A DNA stretch of 23,786 nt from Plakobranchus ocellatus (Eukaryota > Mollusca > Gastropoda > Plakobranchidae). Shown here piece after piece: positions 11,201 to 21,045 of this stretch. The translations under genes and the position numbers were made by a program. The DNA lies in the NCBI GenBank assembly GCA_019648995.1, contig BLXT01001319.1, forward strand, positions 1,384,774 to 1,408,559. Reading direction: 5' to 3'. The notes beneath the pieces are model-generated. The model was not told where the DNA came from. It saw only the letters and a program-made list of their open reading frames with translations, and ran no database searches. How positions within the stretch are numbered: position 1 is the first letter of the stretch; each line of letters opens with the position of its first letter.

Positions 11201-14200
11201 AGTCGAACGCAGGGTATAGGCGACCAATAAATATATATATATATTCTTAAAAATAGAAAGAAGTAGGAAGACTTACACGAAGAAGTAGACTGATAGAAAT
11301 AAGAGGTAATTCACTTAATAACTCAGCTCAAGTCAACGCACGCAGGCGAGACTTGGGAATTAATAGGAAATTAATCTAGTAACACTAAGAAACTACTGAG
11401 TCTACGCGACTCGTCAATACTATTCTAACGCCACCAGGGGAAGAAGAAATACAGTGGCACTAACTATAATAACACACTAAGAATAATCCTGTCTACAGAG
11501 TCACCAGCACGCTAAATAAATTAGAGAGTCAAGTTCTTGATCACACGTCTCACAGTTCCTGAAAGTACATGTAGATAGATCTAGCCAAATAGTGGCGTAT
11601 CAAACAATAGATCTAGATAAGTTCACACAGTGCAATAATGCAGGCTCAAGGAGNNNNNNNNNNNNNNNNNNNNNNNNNNTACAGATGCAAAGCTTTCAGC
11701 CAGCCAACACAAAGGTAGAGTGGAGAGTCAAATCGTATCAAAACGTACGCCTGCATTGTCTCCTAAGCTAGCCCAATGGTATGCACAGACTACTCAAGGC
11801 GAATGATAAAATTGATAGCACTTGGCAGTGGCTGCATAGGAGTCGAAAGTTATAGGTATTGTAGGATCGGCTCCGAAAACTCGTCAATAGGCCCAAGGTC
11901 TATCAAAGGGAGAAAAAACTAACGCACGCGACCATAAAAATAAAAAAAAAGATCAAATGAAAATCGGATTTTGGGGGGTTAATTTTGTTTTTTCCTGACT
12001 TTTTCCCGAGTTCCCGACCCATCACAAAATTCCCGACTTTTTTCCGATTTCCCGACCCCGCGGGGACCTTGTTTAAGTAGAAAAGAACTTGATGAAGGCT
12101 TGAAATCACCAATTGTCAAATGCTAATACAACAACTCCAAATGGCTTCAAAACTAATCCCTTTGCCAACATGAAGCTTTTTTCCTAATAAAAGTGTGGAA
12201 TAGGTTTATTCATAAATATCTCGTTTGTAAATAACTAGCCATGGAAAAAAAAAAAAGGAAAAGAACATTTTGTTGCGTTGGGCTCAAGATAAATGAACAT
12301 CAGATCCCAAAAACAAGCAGAACACATATCAATTGTTTTTAGGTCTATAGAAAATATATATATATATATATATATTTGACAGATGAGCAGACCCTTAAAA
12401 ACATTGAGTTCAAAACTAGCCTTCCATTTACAATTTATAACCTTTGGAAAACAAGAAGGAAAAAATCTGAGCTTCTCAACACACACACCTGAAATAGTCT
12501 TTTCTAGCCAGGAATCCACTTTACTACTGAAGTCTTGATCCTGAGGGGATTTTTGTAGGTCGTAGAGCTCACAAAGCAAAGATGTTTGGTCAGCTGTGCT
12601 ATCTGCATCCTGTAAAAGTTTACAATAATGTTTTTATCTAGCATAAAATAAGAAAAAATTTACAAATTTCAAGAATACATAGGCCTATATAGATTTAGAT
12701 CTATGATTCACAAGCTCTTGAGTAATATGAAATCTAAATTTAAGTAAATAACACCTTCTTTAAAAAATCGGTAAGCAAAGAGAAAGGAGTTGAAGTTGAG
12801 ATAGACATAATATGAAAAAGAAAAAGGCTAAAAAGAAAGTATGCAATAATAAAGGCCTAAGCTAGGCATATAATCCCAAGGAACCTCAAATAAATAACAA
12901 CCGCCAAAGCAATCTCTATAAAAAAAGCTACACTTCAGAAACGACCAATTATAGCTCTAGAATGGACGTGCACCATTCACTGAATTTACACTAGGTTTTG
13001 TCTATCATTTTCAGGCAGGTTTCTTAGTTTTCGCCTTGGCCAGCGATCAAATAGGCAAAATTAACACTTTTGATATCATTTTAATACCCACAAGTCAGCA
13101 CAAGCTCAAAAAGGTTTTATATGATGCTCATGAAAACGAAATGTGAAAACTGAAAAATATCACAAAGATTCAAAATATCCTTTGTCCATTAAAAAAAAAT
13201 AAAGGGTTTCTCCTCATGTCTTAAAATGCCCAATTTAACTAATTATTGTAGATCAGTGATAGTAAATTTTCTCTTGGCTTTAACTCACAAAGTCTACTAT
13301 AATTGCAAAGACGTAATTTTGTTTCATGCATAATACAATAGTTTCAAAAAGTGTTATTTTTATATGATAAAAGCAGTTTTATATGATATTCATATCTCTA
13401 AAACTATCCCAAAAATGTATTTGGGTGGTTTCCATTTAATAGATCTACCTTTCCACTTTCTTGTGTAAGAAAATAGAAGTCAATTGGTGGAAGTTTGTTT
13501 TTTTTTCAAGTAGCGAAAGCCATCTGCACTTAAAAGACACAAAACCGTAAGATCAATATTCTTGGACATTCATCGATTCAAAAGGGCTGCACAAAACACT
13601 TAGGAATAAAAAATCTTTTTTTCACAAAATTTTTTCATCTCAGAAAGTAAAAACAAAGAAATTGGTGAAAGAAATAAGGAAGAATGATACCTAAAATAAA
13701 GGCTTAAAGCCAGAAACCAGTGTTTGAAACAAGTGCAAACTCTAGATCTAAATTGGCCCCTGCTTTAAAGCATCCTGATGTGATCAAAAGAAATTAATCT
13801 AACTCCATGCTTAGATCAAGGTCTAAGTCTAGTCCAAGCACTAGTTCTGAGACAACAGAAGATGACAGAAATATATCTGAGGAAGAAATAAGATTCAGAT
13901 CTAGAGCCAGAGGAAGGTTTCAAAGGTGAAGTCAATGTAGAATAGGCCAAGCCAGCATTAAATCCAAAAGAGATTGAATTGTTTTAGGACAAGCTGATGG
14001 ACACTCTAAAAACTTAGAATCCTATCTGGACAGTCTAGAATTCAAATCGCACTTCAGGTCTGCCTTTAGAAGTAATTTTCAATCTTTCATTACAAATTTT
14101 CTTTTACTTTGAAGCCCATTTATCTTTATTCTTTTTTTTTTATACCAGATTTCCTAATAAAAATTTTGCAAGATATGCCACAAACAAACAAAAATTTTTT

Positions 14201-17200
14201 TTTTGCATCAGTTTTTGTACTAAATCTCATCCTCAGTCACATCAAGTTATGGGAGGCCAAGTGCTTCTCTGGGTTTCATTACAAAGTTTGCTATCTCTTA
14301 CAAATTTTGTTACAATTCACCCACATAGGTCTATCTTAATGAAATGAAAAAAGTCATGTAAGATTATTACAAACATCTGAAAAATAAGAGATATTCATAC
14401 CCTAGTCATAGTCATTACCTCGGTAATCAGTGGGTTAATGCTTTAAAATAGATTAAAAATCAATTCGACAAAATGTTTTACTGATAGAAAGGGTGCCTTA
14501 ATAGCCCTTTAAAAAGAAACATTACACATAGCAAGTTATCCCCTAGACTTACCCCTTGCAAAGTCATGTAGCTCTCTGCATCACTCTCCACTGCATTTTC
14601 AGGCAGTATATAGGTTTTGTCTGAGCCATCATTACTCTCGGCATCACTTTCTCCGCTGGTGTAGTCGCTGTCTGACATTATGGAAAGGAAAAGAAATGGA
14701 AGTCAATAAACTGATATGTTTTTACACCAGGAGAAAGTGTCATACATATATGCATAGTTGTCATAAAGTGTTATAGATATATGCGAAGTTGTCATATTCA
14801 CTAACGTTCTCATTAAAATTCTCCAATTACAAAATTAGGGGAGTTTAGCAGTGTTGGATAACATTTTACATTTGAAAGAGTGCTCTTTTATGAGCATAAA
14901 TTCCATTAAAAAATTATTTTTCCACAAAAATTTCATGTTATCAAATTACTAAAGTAATGATTCATAAGTTGCATTTGTCCAATTTTTTAGATAATCTCAT
15001 ATCCTAAAACTGTTTTCAGTGAATTATGCAAGAGAGGTCTACTGATTCTGTGTCAGATAAAAGCACTGTTTTCATTTTCAATAAAAAAATGACGAGATTT
15101 TAAGTTGGGAAAAAAGCATTCACAACCTGTTTCTCTGACATTATTATTTGTGACATTCAAATTATTAGAATAAGTAAAACAAATAAATGCACATAGTTTT
15201 ATTGTATCTTGACACTCCTGGCGTTAAAAAAAGACCTCAAGATATATTGCAAGAATTTTTACTGAAATTAAAATAAGGACAGAGCGTGACAAACCTGAGT
15301 TCATTGATTGAGAGGGTTCCAACTCTACAGGCAGTGCTTGTTGCTTTTGGACTGTAGATTGATGAACAGGGATGAATAATGAGTATAAAAAAACAATGAG
15401 AAACATTAGATGACATAAAATCTTTAGATAAATACTTTGCATATTTCTTATATTCATCTGATCACTATCATTACAAGAATGTAAACACTTTCCTGTTCCC
15501 ATTGTAAGTATTTGGTCAACAAGCTGTTGATAGGCATATTGTTATGGACATACAGGGTTTATTGAAAAATTTAACTTTTGCAAAGAAAGGAAAGGAAAAC
15601 AGACCTCCATCACCACAAAACTTAGAAACTTCTTTGATGATCCCCCAACTGTGAGTAGATCTTTTTATTTTATATCAGCATTAGCAATGAGGCCTTCATT
15701 TAAATAGAGACTTGTTTTCCATCTACTAGAGCTATACCCTGAGATTTCTAATACTTCCAATTTTCCTTTCCTTTTTTTATTTTTTCCCTTCTTCTAACCT
15801 GTCAAAGATCTCCTTATGTCTGAATTCTGTTTCTTTATTTCTAGCAACAGCTGGTTATTGATGGCATTGATATCTTTGTACATGAACACACACAATGCGA
15901 GGATTGTAAGCGCTATGAGGATAAAGAGTCTGCGACATATCTTTTGTAACCAGTAGATTTGCTCCTGTGAAGATAGAAACAATGAAATGGAAAAGGTTTA
16001 CCAAAAAGAAAAATTAAAAAGACACTGTAATTAAAATTAATCAAAACATAACAATTTTTTTGAGACTTGCACTTTGTGCATTGAGCTAAGCTTTCTTTTT
16101 CTTCAAGTTACAAAGCGAATTGGAAACTAGAAATAAATTTATGGAGTCTAAAATTATATCAGGAATAACTTGTGAGTCAGAAAGTAGTGATTGAACCATA
16201 AAAACAATGTGAGTGGCTGATAAACTTTCCATATTTAAAGGAACTTCTGACTTACATAATGATGTGCTTAAAAGCAATGGCATTTATAAACCCCTTCACT
16301 GCTGAACAATATGTAGGCAACATAAGGTAGGTTTTTGGAAAGAGATTATAATGCTTTGGACAATTTTCATAGCTTGAGCAGTAAAAAATGTAATTTTTTC
16401 AATAATTATTTCTTTAATGCTCAAGCTATGAAAATTGAAACCAAGGGGAAAGAAATCTTACATTTCCATCAGGCTGACTGCCAAAGACTGTAAGCACTTG
16501 AGACAGCCATGGCAGCAGCGTTTGCTCTGCGACAAAGCTGATGGTCATCACTAGGAAAAGCCACACTCTTGCACCTAATGGTATAGAAGGGAATGATTGT
16601 AAAGCAAAATAATTTACACTAACATCGAAAAGTAGGAATATTTTTGAGCATACACTGCTAAAAAGAGGCCAATTCAGTTAATTTGCTTAACCAGAAAAGA
16701 CTCTGAATTCCTCAATTGAAACATGAGATGCTCATATTTCTACTATAATTTTTGTATAAAGATAAAAAATCCCAAAACCTACCAATGATTTGTCATCTAA
16801 TAAAATCCAATTATCCAGATTTTATTTTTATGACACTTTAAAAAAAACTCTCTTCTTAATTTATGCAGAAATTTATTATAAAAATATAGGGTTTGATTAA
16901 AACCCAGCAGGTCCAAATTAAAGGTGGTGTGGGGGATATTTAAATTTTAGCTTTTATAAAAATTTGTGTTAATTTCATTTGTTTTCCCATTGTAACTACA
17001 AAGAATATAATGCAAATCCACAGGACTTTGAGAAAGAAATCTAATGAAGTAAGTCATCATCTCTAGAGTAATCTTCTGCATTCTAGTGGACAAAATTTTC
17101 AGGTCTTGATTTACATACTTCACTTTTGGTATACAGATATGTAAAAGTATTACTTAAATGAATATTCATCCCAATCTGTGCTTTCCTGAAGATCTTCTTT

Positions 17201-20200
17201 AGCAAAGAAATTGCTAGCAATGTCTGCATGAGCAGCTCTTTCTTCCTCAGGTTTTAATGAGAAGCAATCAGGGTATCATGTTTGTTTATCTTGGTTATTC
17301 TAGGTTAATGGTCTTAAAAACACTTTTTTCTCAATTTTTAATTTATTAAACATAATCTTAGACTGATTTCCAAAAAGAGATTGAAGGCTCTATTGTGCAA
17401 AGCCAGTAACTGCAACATCTCAATTCAATATGGTCCAAATATAGCTATTTGAAGGTGCATCTATCTTTAAAAGCAAGAACTGAAAATACAAAAAAAACCA
17501 AAAAACACTAAAAAAACCCTACCACATACACAGTGCTTGAAGGATATCAGTAAGATCATATATTATAGCTTACAAAATTTGCTTTCTATTGATAGTATTA
17601 CAGTATACTACATTATAAGGCTACACAGTGTTTGCAAAACCATCATTTTATTTGTATTATGCAACTTTCATATTTACAGTAATTTTTCACCATCCATGCA
17701 TATTTTTGAGGATGATTCATAAAAAGATAAAGATAACAAAAACACTCATATCTCAATTTATGACCCATGACTCATATTAACTTTATAGCTTTATGTCTCA
17801 AAAAAAAAATCTTGAATGTCAGTACCATGATTTTCTCATTACTTTTATACTTTAGGTCATATCAATATCCAATGGTTGAAACAGAAAAAAAAAACCTGGC
17901 GTCAAGCCAGAACCAAGTTTAAGAGCAATGGTATGCAAGCATGCCAAGACTGAGAAGAAATAATAATTATAAATACTAACATTACTTATCTGCATTATTT
18001 TCAAAATACCTGCGGTCCTTGGTGTGGATGTTAACAAATAACACACAATGATGGAAAGAACATAAAAAAACAAAGAGTAGAAGCTGGAGACCTCTCCTAG
18101 AATTGTGCTCTGGAGTTTGGACAGCTGACCAAATAAGTCTTGGATGACTTCTCGCTGTTCTTGAGTTGATTTCTGGAGTAAAAAATATAAACTGATAAAC
18201 AAATCTGTTCTTGAGTTGACCCTCTGAAAGAAAAAAAATGTAGAGAGCAAAAAACAAATATGTTCTTGTGTCCGTGTCTGAAAGAACAATGTCAAGCAAT
18301 TAACAAATCTGTTCTTGTGAAAATGTCTGAAAGAAAAATATAGAGCAACTGAAAAATCTATTCCTGTGTTAGTCTGCTACATATGCAATTTCAATAATTA
18401 ATTGTGATCTACTTTGCAAGACAAAATTAAGAATAAATCTATTCTAGTGTTGATCTCGGACTTTGACGATTGAAAATCTGCCTAAAAAAAATAACAAAAT
18501 AGGCTCAGCGATAAAATGCATGTTAAAGTTATAAGTGCCTAACTTTAAAAATTGTTTTAAGTAGCAGATTTATATAGATAAAGTGTTTTGATTTAAGGTT
18601 AGGATAAGGCAGATTTGGTTTCAATTAGCTTGGGCATGTATAATGTAGCAAGAAGATGAGATGTTAACAAGGAAGAAATATTATAAGTGTGGATGCATCT
18701 GTGCTAATTCTCATTATCACACAGAAAATTCTCCCATTCAAGAAAGCCTAGCAAAGCTTGATGTTGTTTCAGATCTATGGACAATATTTTCGAGGGTGTA
18801 TTATATCAGTTAACCCAAGAACATTTTTTTTTTCTACAAATCAACTCATTATGTGCTGTTACCACAAATTTGATTGGCTTGGGAAATATTAAATGACCTT
18901 ATAAACAGATGAGTCTTCTACCTATTTACTGATAGCTAAAAAGTGCATTTTTTTTTGTCTCTTTCATCAAATCAGTTACTTTGATGTTTGCATACAATGA
19001 TGAACTCAATATTTGAACAACTCAAAAAAACTAAATCATGTGGGCTAAATTATTCTTTTTTTTTTTTAATAAATCAAAGGCAATGAGGTGGCAATGAGAA
19101 GTAAGCAAAGTATCAAAAAAATTAAAATTTTCACTTTAAATATGCAGATTATAAGTGCACCATGCTGCTATTCCTCAATCATACAGATTGATTTCAAATT
19201 AATTCCTCCTGTGCAAAAAAAAAAATTAAGCTTGAGGATTTTGTGTAATGAATTAAGTGATGTTCTGTCCATGAAATCTACCTTGAGATCTTCAAATAGT
19301 ACTTGTACAGTTTTTGAAGATGAATTGATGATGCTGTTGAGATTGACTGTCTGGTTCATGAGCCTCTCCTGGTTCTCTAAACTTTGGCTCTGTGTCAACA
19401 GCATGCCTTTTTGAAGCTCCTGGGCAGTCTCCAGCTGTTCAGCAACCTGCAATTTTGAGAATATATATATGGGCAAAATCACCACTTGGTTAGCACTAAA
19501 AAACCATATAAATTCTAAGATTCAAAGGATGCAAGGGATCTGAATCATAATATAAAGTTAAGTTGAAGATATAGAAATTACATTATTACAAAAGAGATTG
19601 CCAACAAAAAAAAATACCATTGAAAAGTTTCATCTTTATGCTTTATGAAAAAAAAAATGATGATAATAATTTCAGGACCAAGGTATAAGCCAGTGAACAT
19701 GAAATACGTTCATGAATAATTGCTGCAATAACCCAAGTATTTGCAAGGAGTGTATGTGAGGTGTGTGCAAAATCGAATACTGCAAATCAGATGAGAAATG
19801 GATAAAAAACCTTAAATGTTAAGACTATGTGTACCTTACAAAGTCCTCTCTTCTTTCAATAATTCCCAGGCAGTTATTTAAAATGCTACACAGATTGCAA
19901 AGTATACAATATATATCTAAAACCTTGAAAACTGGCACCTGTCAATAAACTGAATGAAAGTATGGCATAATGCACCTAATACTAGAGATCTTTTCCTCTT
20001 TCCACAATCTTCAAAAAAAAAAAAACATTGAAGGCATCCAAATCAAAACAATTAATGTAAGCAGATCAAAATTGTTGGAGACTTCAAAGCATATGTAGCT
20101 AAAATAAATCCAGTGATTTAGCTAAAGTAAATAACTCATCATGTATTTAGAATTTGTGTATCAAACCTGAGAACTACTGTCTGACAGCCTTGATATGGTT

Positions 20201-21045
20201 TGCTCTGTGTGCTCATGCCAAACTTGAGCTTGAAGAAAGTAGCAAATATTTTGAGTATGGGTGAAAAATGTGGTGAAAGAACTACGGTCAGCCTCTTCCA
20301 TGTCTTTGACACAATGTTTCACTTCATCCTCCTCAGAACAATAGTAGCTGGATCTACCTTGAAGCTTGGGACATGGGAGGAAAAAAATTACAAAGTGGTT
20401 AAAGATCATTTTTGATTTTGTTAATACTTGAAATTTTTGTATTAAACTTGACACAGATTGTTAAAAGCTTAAATTATTTATAAGTATCCTTTTTTAAAAT
20501 TAGTTTAGATTTAAAATCTATTCAACAGCTTTTAAAGAAATTAATAAGAATATAAAATAAATAAAGTCTCTGAGCCACACTCCACCATAGTGCACTCCTG
20601 TCTTTTCTAAAGTTTATCTACACTAAGGCTTTTTTTCAACTATTATGGAAAAACTTCTTTTACCCGGAAAGAAAAAAAGATTCATAATAAAAAGAGAAAT
20701 TAAAATATAAAAGTCAATTTGTAATCTATTATAAATAACTCTTTTATCATACTATCAAGATAGCCTGCAATCAAACTTAGCCATAGATGCTACACTTACA
20801 ATCAGAAAACAGTTGAGATAAGCAAGTGCCAGGCGGGTTTGAGAGTCATCTGTCAAGTGTTTACACCCTGATCGGATAATGGCCATGGCTTTGATCCAAC
20901 ACTGACCATATTTGGGCATCTCTGACTGTTTCTGCATCAGTTCAAACTGTCTCCTGCCTTCGTCATACCTAGACTGATCAATGTCAGTGACTAAAGACAT
21001 GACCAGGCTACCACAGCCTAGAAATAAGATCAACTGTAAGCCCAT
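7900..21045 (-). CDS. bmb: Brambleberry / KAR5 / GEX1 family nuclear fusion protein (whole spliced CDS)
   Basis: Spliced minus-strand CDS with coding exons 21045-20800, 20364-20167, 19446-19282, 18172-18010, 16574-16462, 15964-15799, 15351-15295, 14671-14553, 12609-12489, 8955-8912 and 8250-7900. All introns are GT-AG and all phases agree, giving 580 residues. Seen: signal peptide (about 1-20); six Cys in the lumenal part (49, 61, 79, 91, 100, 123); conserved blocks LTDDSQTRLALAYLNCFL and FFTHTQNICYFLQAQVW; a Gln/Glu-rich coiled coil (about 149-230); membrane segments near 234-252, 261-281 and 308-324; then a Ser/Asp-rich and finally basic tail. Family knowledge: yeast Kar5, plant and protist GEX1 and zebrafish Brambleberry act in the nuclear envelope/ER to fuse nuclear membranes in karyogamy, and in zebrafish to fuse karyomeres. 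The match is by recognised motifs from memory, not a search. It looks intact, with no frameshift. Confidence in the family is high; exact ends of the N-terminus are less certain. Confidence 0.9.
8251..8911 (-). other. bmb intron 11
   Basis: 661 nt, GT-AG, with T-runs at 8470-8482 and A-runs at 8892-8905. Nothing else recognised. Confidence 0.7.
8912..8955 (-). CDS. bmb: bmb exon 11 (45-nt micro-exon)
   Basis: Acceptor TTTTTCAG|CTG and donor AATCAG|GTAATG, 44 nt, phase 1 to 0, residues 450-464 (AGSNFRTPTSPTPNQ). Too short for ORF detection, but it fits the frame between exons 10 and 12 exactly. Pro/Thr-rich, with two T-P sites that could be phosphorylated. It lies after the longest intron, which holds the assembly gap, so another small exon in the gap cannot be excluded. 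Confidence 0.75.
9985..10140 (-). pseudogene. coding-like coiled-coil relic of unknown origin
   Basis: The minus strand is open for 51 codons to a TAG at 9987-9985 and reads NQARFELHLKSTLSSASALR then KAAYEKKEEIALISKKIGEK, strongly helical and rich in Ala, Glu and Lys. It lies inside bmb intron 10 on the same strand, with only a weak acceptor (ATCTAG at 10141). It could be a piece of another gene, a retro-copied fragment or an alternative 3' exon. The plus strand also has a 20-codon open end here after TTTACAG. Confidence 0.3.
10200..10310. repeat. purine-rich GA/CAGA tract
   Basis: Imperfect AGAG/CAGAGA/GAAAGA repeats on the plus strand, pyrimidine-rich on the transcript strand of bmb. A shorter GAGAGAGACAGAG-G7 run follows at 10425-10447. 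Confidence 0.8.
10568..10598. repeat. (AT)n followed by T-run
   Basis: About nine AT units followed by a T12-like run. Confidence 0.9.
11040..11930. other. CpG-rich segment around the assembly gap, probable inserted element
   Basis: CG dinucleotides are far denser than in the surrounding intron (for example AGACGCGACGCAACTAAAG near 11182 and CTAACGCACGCGACC near 11920). It is interrupted by N at 11654-11679. No protein is readable. Composition unlike its neighbours suggests a fairly recent insertion. Confidence 0.4.
11654..11679. other. assembly gap (26 N)
   Basis: Run of N inside bmb intron 10; the true length of the gap is unknown. Confidence 1.
11994..12059. repeat. short interspersed TTCCCGAC repeat
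   Basis: TTCC(C/T)GA(C/G) recurs about six times within 66 bp, separated by T-runs or CCC; on the transcript strand it reads GTCGGGAA with A-runs. Confidence 0.7.
12354..12376. repeat. (AT)n microsatellite
   Basis: About eleven AT units close to exon 10 in intron 10; another (AT)8 is at 11230-11245. Confidence 0.9.
12489..12609 (-). CDS. bmb: bmb exon 10: helical tail segment
   Basis: Acceptor TTTTACAG|GAT and donor TTTCAG|GTGTGT, 121 nt, phase 0 to 1, residues 410-449. It reads DADSTADQTSLLCELYDLQK, then SPQDQDFSSKVDSWLEKTIS. Amphipathic helix-like pieces between disordered parts. Confidence 0.83.
12610..14552 (-). other. bmb intron 9
   Basis: 1943 nt, mostly AT-rich. On the plus strand 13806-14060 holds a broken coding-like stretch (see findings). 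No functional gene recognised. Confidence 0.6.
14553..14671 (-). CDS. bmb: bmb exon 9: acidic Ser/Asp-rich tail
   Basis: Acceptor AATGTCAG|ACA and donor CAAGGG|GTAAGT (perfect), 119 nt, phase 1 to 0, residues 370-409. It reads DSDYTSGESDAESNDGSDK, TYILPENAVESDAESYMTLQ, G: a disordered acidic stretch with several Ser-Asp/Glu sites of the casein-kinase-2 kind. The ATG lying across the acceptor is not a start in this model. Confidence 0.85.
14672..15294 (-). other. bmb intron 8, with a 27-nt tandem pair
   Basis: 623 nt. Two 27-nt copies (14739-14765 and 14770-14796; 23 of 27 identical, ending AGTTGTCATA) lie 70 to 125 nt from the exon 9 acceptor. Otherwise nothing seen. Confidence 0.65.
15295..15351 (-). 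CDS. bmb: bmb exon 8 (short tail exon)
   Basis: Acceptor TCTACAG|TCC and donor CTCAG|GTTTGT, 57 nt, phase 1 to 1, residues 351-369 (VQKQQALPVELEPSQSMNS). Low-complexity Gln/Ser/Pro tail sequence. Because it is phase 1-1 it could be skipped without a frameshift. Confidence 0.8.
15352..15798 (-). other. bmb intron 7
   Basis: 447 nt, GT-AG, with T- and pyrimidine-rich stretches near 15763-15795. No additional feature supported. Confidence 0.7.
15799..15964 (-). CDS. bmb: bmb exon 7: third membrane segment and start of the tail
   Basis: Acceptor TTCACAG|GAG and donor TTGACAG|GTTAGA, 166 nt, phase 0 to 1, residues 296-350. EQIYWLQKICRR precedes a clear membrane span LFILIALTILALCVFMY (about 308-324), followed by a charged helix DINAINNQLLLEIKKQNSDI. 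The Arg-Arg before the span suggests an orientation signal; which side the tail faces cannot be decided from sequence alone. Confidence 0.87.
15965..16461 (-). other. bmb intron 6
   Basis: 497 nt. It contains the perfect inverted repeat at 16361-16437. The open frame at 16086-16283 has no recognisable product. Confidence 0.7.
16361..16437. repeat. perfect 20-bp inverted repeat, predicted hairpin
   Basis: Arm 1 (16361-16380) CAATTTTCATAGCTTGAGCA and arm 2 (16418-16437) are exact reverse complements, with a 37-nt loop. After a small internal loop the pairing continues outward for about six more pairs (16354-16359 with 16441-16446), and partly inward. In the bmb transcript it starts 24 nt after the exon 6 donor. 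Confidence 0.9.
16462..16574 (-). CDS. bmb: bmb exon 6: second membrane segment
   Basis: Acceptor CATTAG|GTG and donor GGAAAT|GTAAGA, 113 nt, phase 1 to 0, residues 258-295. It reads GARVWLFLVMTISFVAEQTL, a hydrophobic segment with an embedded Glu, then LPWLSQVLTVFGSQPDGN. A 20-bp inverted repeat begins 24 nt after the donor in the following intron. Confidence 0.88.
16575..18009 (-). other. bmb intron 5
   Basis: 1435 nt. It holds a short coding-like C-terminal relic at 17150-17275 on the minus strand. The rest is AT-rich with A- and T-runs. Confidence 0.6.
17150..17275 (-). pseudogene. coding-like C-terminal relic of unknown origin
   Basis: Open minus-strand frame of 41 codons to TAA (17152-17150), reading KPEEERAAHADIASNFFAKE, then DLQESTDWDEYSFK. 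A pyrimidine-rich acceptor (TTCTCATTAAAACCTGAG) could start an exon at 17245. The protein-like ending is striking, but no partner exon is visible. It could be a relic of a retro-copy or mobile element, or an alternative 3' exon within bmb. Confidence 0.3.
18010..18172 (-). CDS. bmb: bmb exon 5: end of coiled coil and first membrane segment
   Basis: Acceptor ACTCCAG|AAA and donor CGCAG|GTATTT, 163 nt, phase 0 to 1, residues 204-257. It reads STQEQREVIQDLFGQLSKLQ, then GEVSSFYSLFFYVLSIIVCY (membrane segment about 234-252) and LLTSTPRTA. The block Gly-Glu-(x)3-Phe-Tyr-Ser and LLTS-x-PRT-AG is typical of animal Brambleberry. The beginning of this exon, including its acceptor, is repeated several times in the intron just upstream (see the repeat at 18157-18465). 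Confidence 0.9.
18157..18465. repeat. ~50-bp tandem array derived from the exon 5 acceptor
   Basis: On the plus strand the core (A/G)TTC(T/C)(T/A)G followed about 10 nt later by TCTGAAAG or similar recurs at 18157 (inside exon 5), 18207, 18262, 18311, 18360 and more weakly 18441, at steps of 50, 55, 49, 49 and 81. On the transcript strand each unit reads CTTTCAG followed by A...CAAGAACAGATTTG, that is an acceptor plus the start of exon 5. The first copy is coding; the others lie in intron 4. Confidence 0.8.
18173..19281 (-). other. bmb intron 4
   Basis: 1109 nt; its 3' part is the tandem array described separately. The remainder is AT-rich with T-runs near 18827, 18950 and 19057. Confidence 0.7.
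19282..19446 (-). CDS. bmb: bmb exon 4: coiled-coil region
   Basis: Acceptor TTGCAG|GTT and donor CAAG|GTAGAT, 165 nt, phase 0 to 0, residues 149-203. The sequence starts VAEQLETAQELQKGMLLTQ and continues with SLENQERLMNQ, rich in Gln, Glu and Leu with heptad-like spacing. The family has a lumenal coiled coil here, between the Cys-rich domain and the membrane segments. Confidence 0.88.
19447..20166 (-). other. bmb intron 3
   Basis: 720 nt, AT-rich, with an (AT)6 run just inside the acceptor side (19460-19469). Nothing else supported. Confidence 0.7.
20167..20364 (-). CDS. bmb: bmb exon 3: second half of the Cys-rich domain
   Basis: Acceptor CCCAAG|CTT and donor CTCAG|GTTTGA, 198 nt, phase 0 to 0, residues 83-148. 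It contains YYCSEED, KHCVKDM and the strongly family-typical FFTHTQNICYFLQAQVW followed by HEHTEQTI. Three further Cys (91, 100, 123) complete the six-Cys set, probably disulphide-bonded in the lumen. The acceptor is CAAG rather than CAG with a T-rich tract upstream, but the resulting protein block is colinear with the family. Confidence 0.88.
20365..20799 (-). other. bmb intron 2
   Basis: 435 nt, AT-rich, GT-AG. Nothing else supported. Confidence 0.7.

Larger units (their letters stand above)
8956..12488 (-). other. bmb intron 10 (longest), repeat-rich
   Basis: 3533 nt. It holds a coding-like relic (9985-10140), a purine-rich GA tract (about 10200-10310), a second GA/G run (10425-10447), (AT)n runs, a CpG-rich stretch with the assembly gap, and a TCGGGAA-type repeat. 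The purine-rich DNA and the gap suggest inserted elements. An extra small bmb exon hidden in the gap is possible but not required by the frame. Confidence 0.6.

Noticed and set aside
17852..18299. Two long minus-strand open frames of 147 and 105 codons over exon 5
   Set aside because: They run through exon 5, its acceptor and the tandem array; only the exon 5 part in one frame is family-like, the rest is intron read-through.
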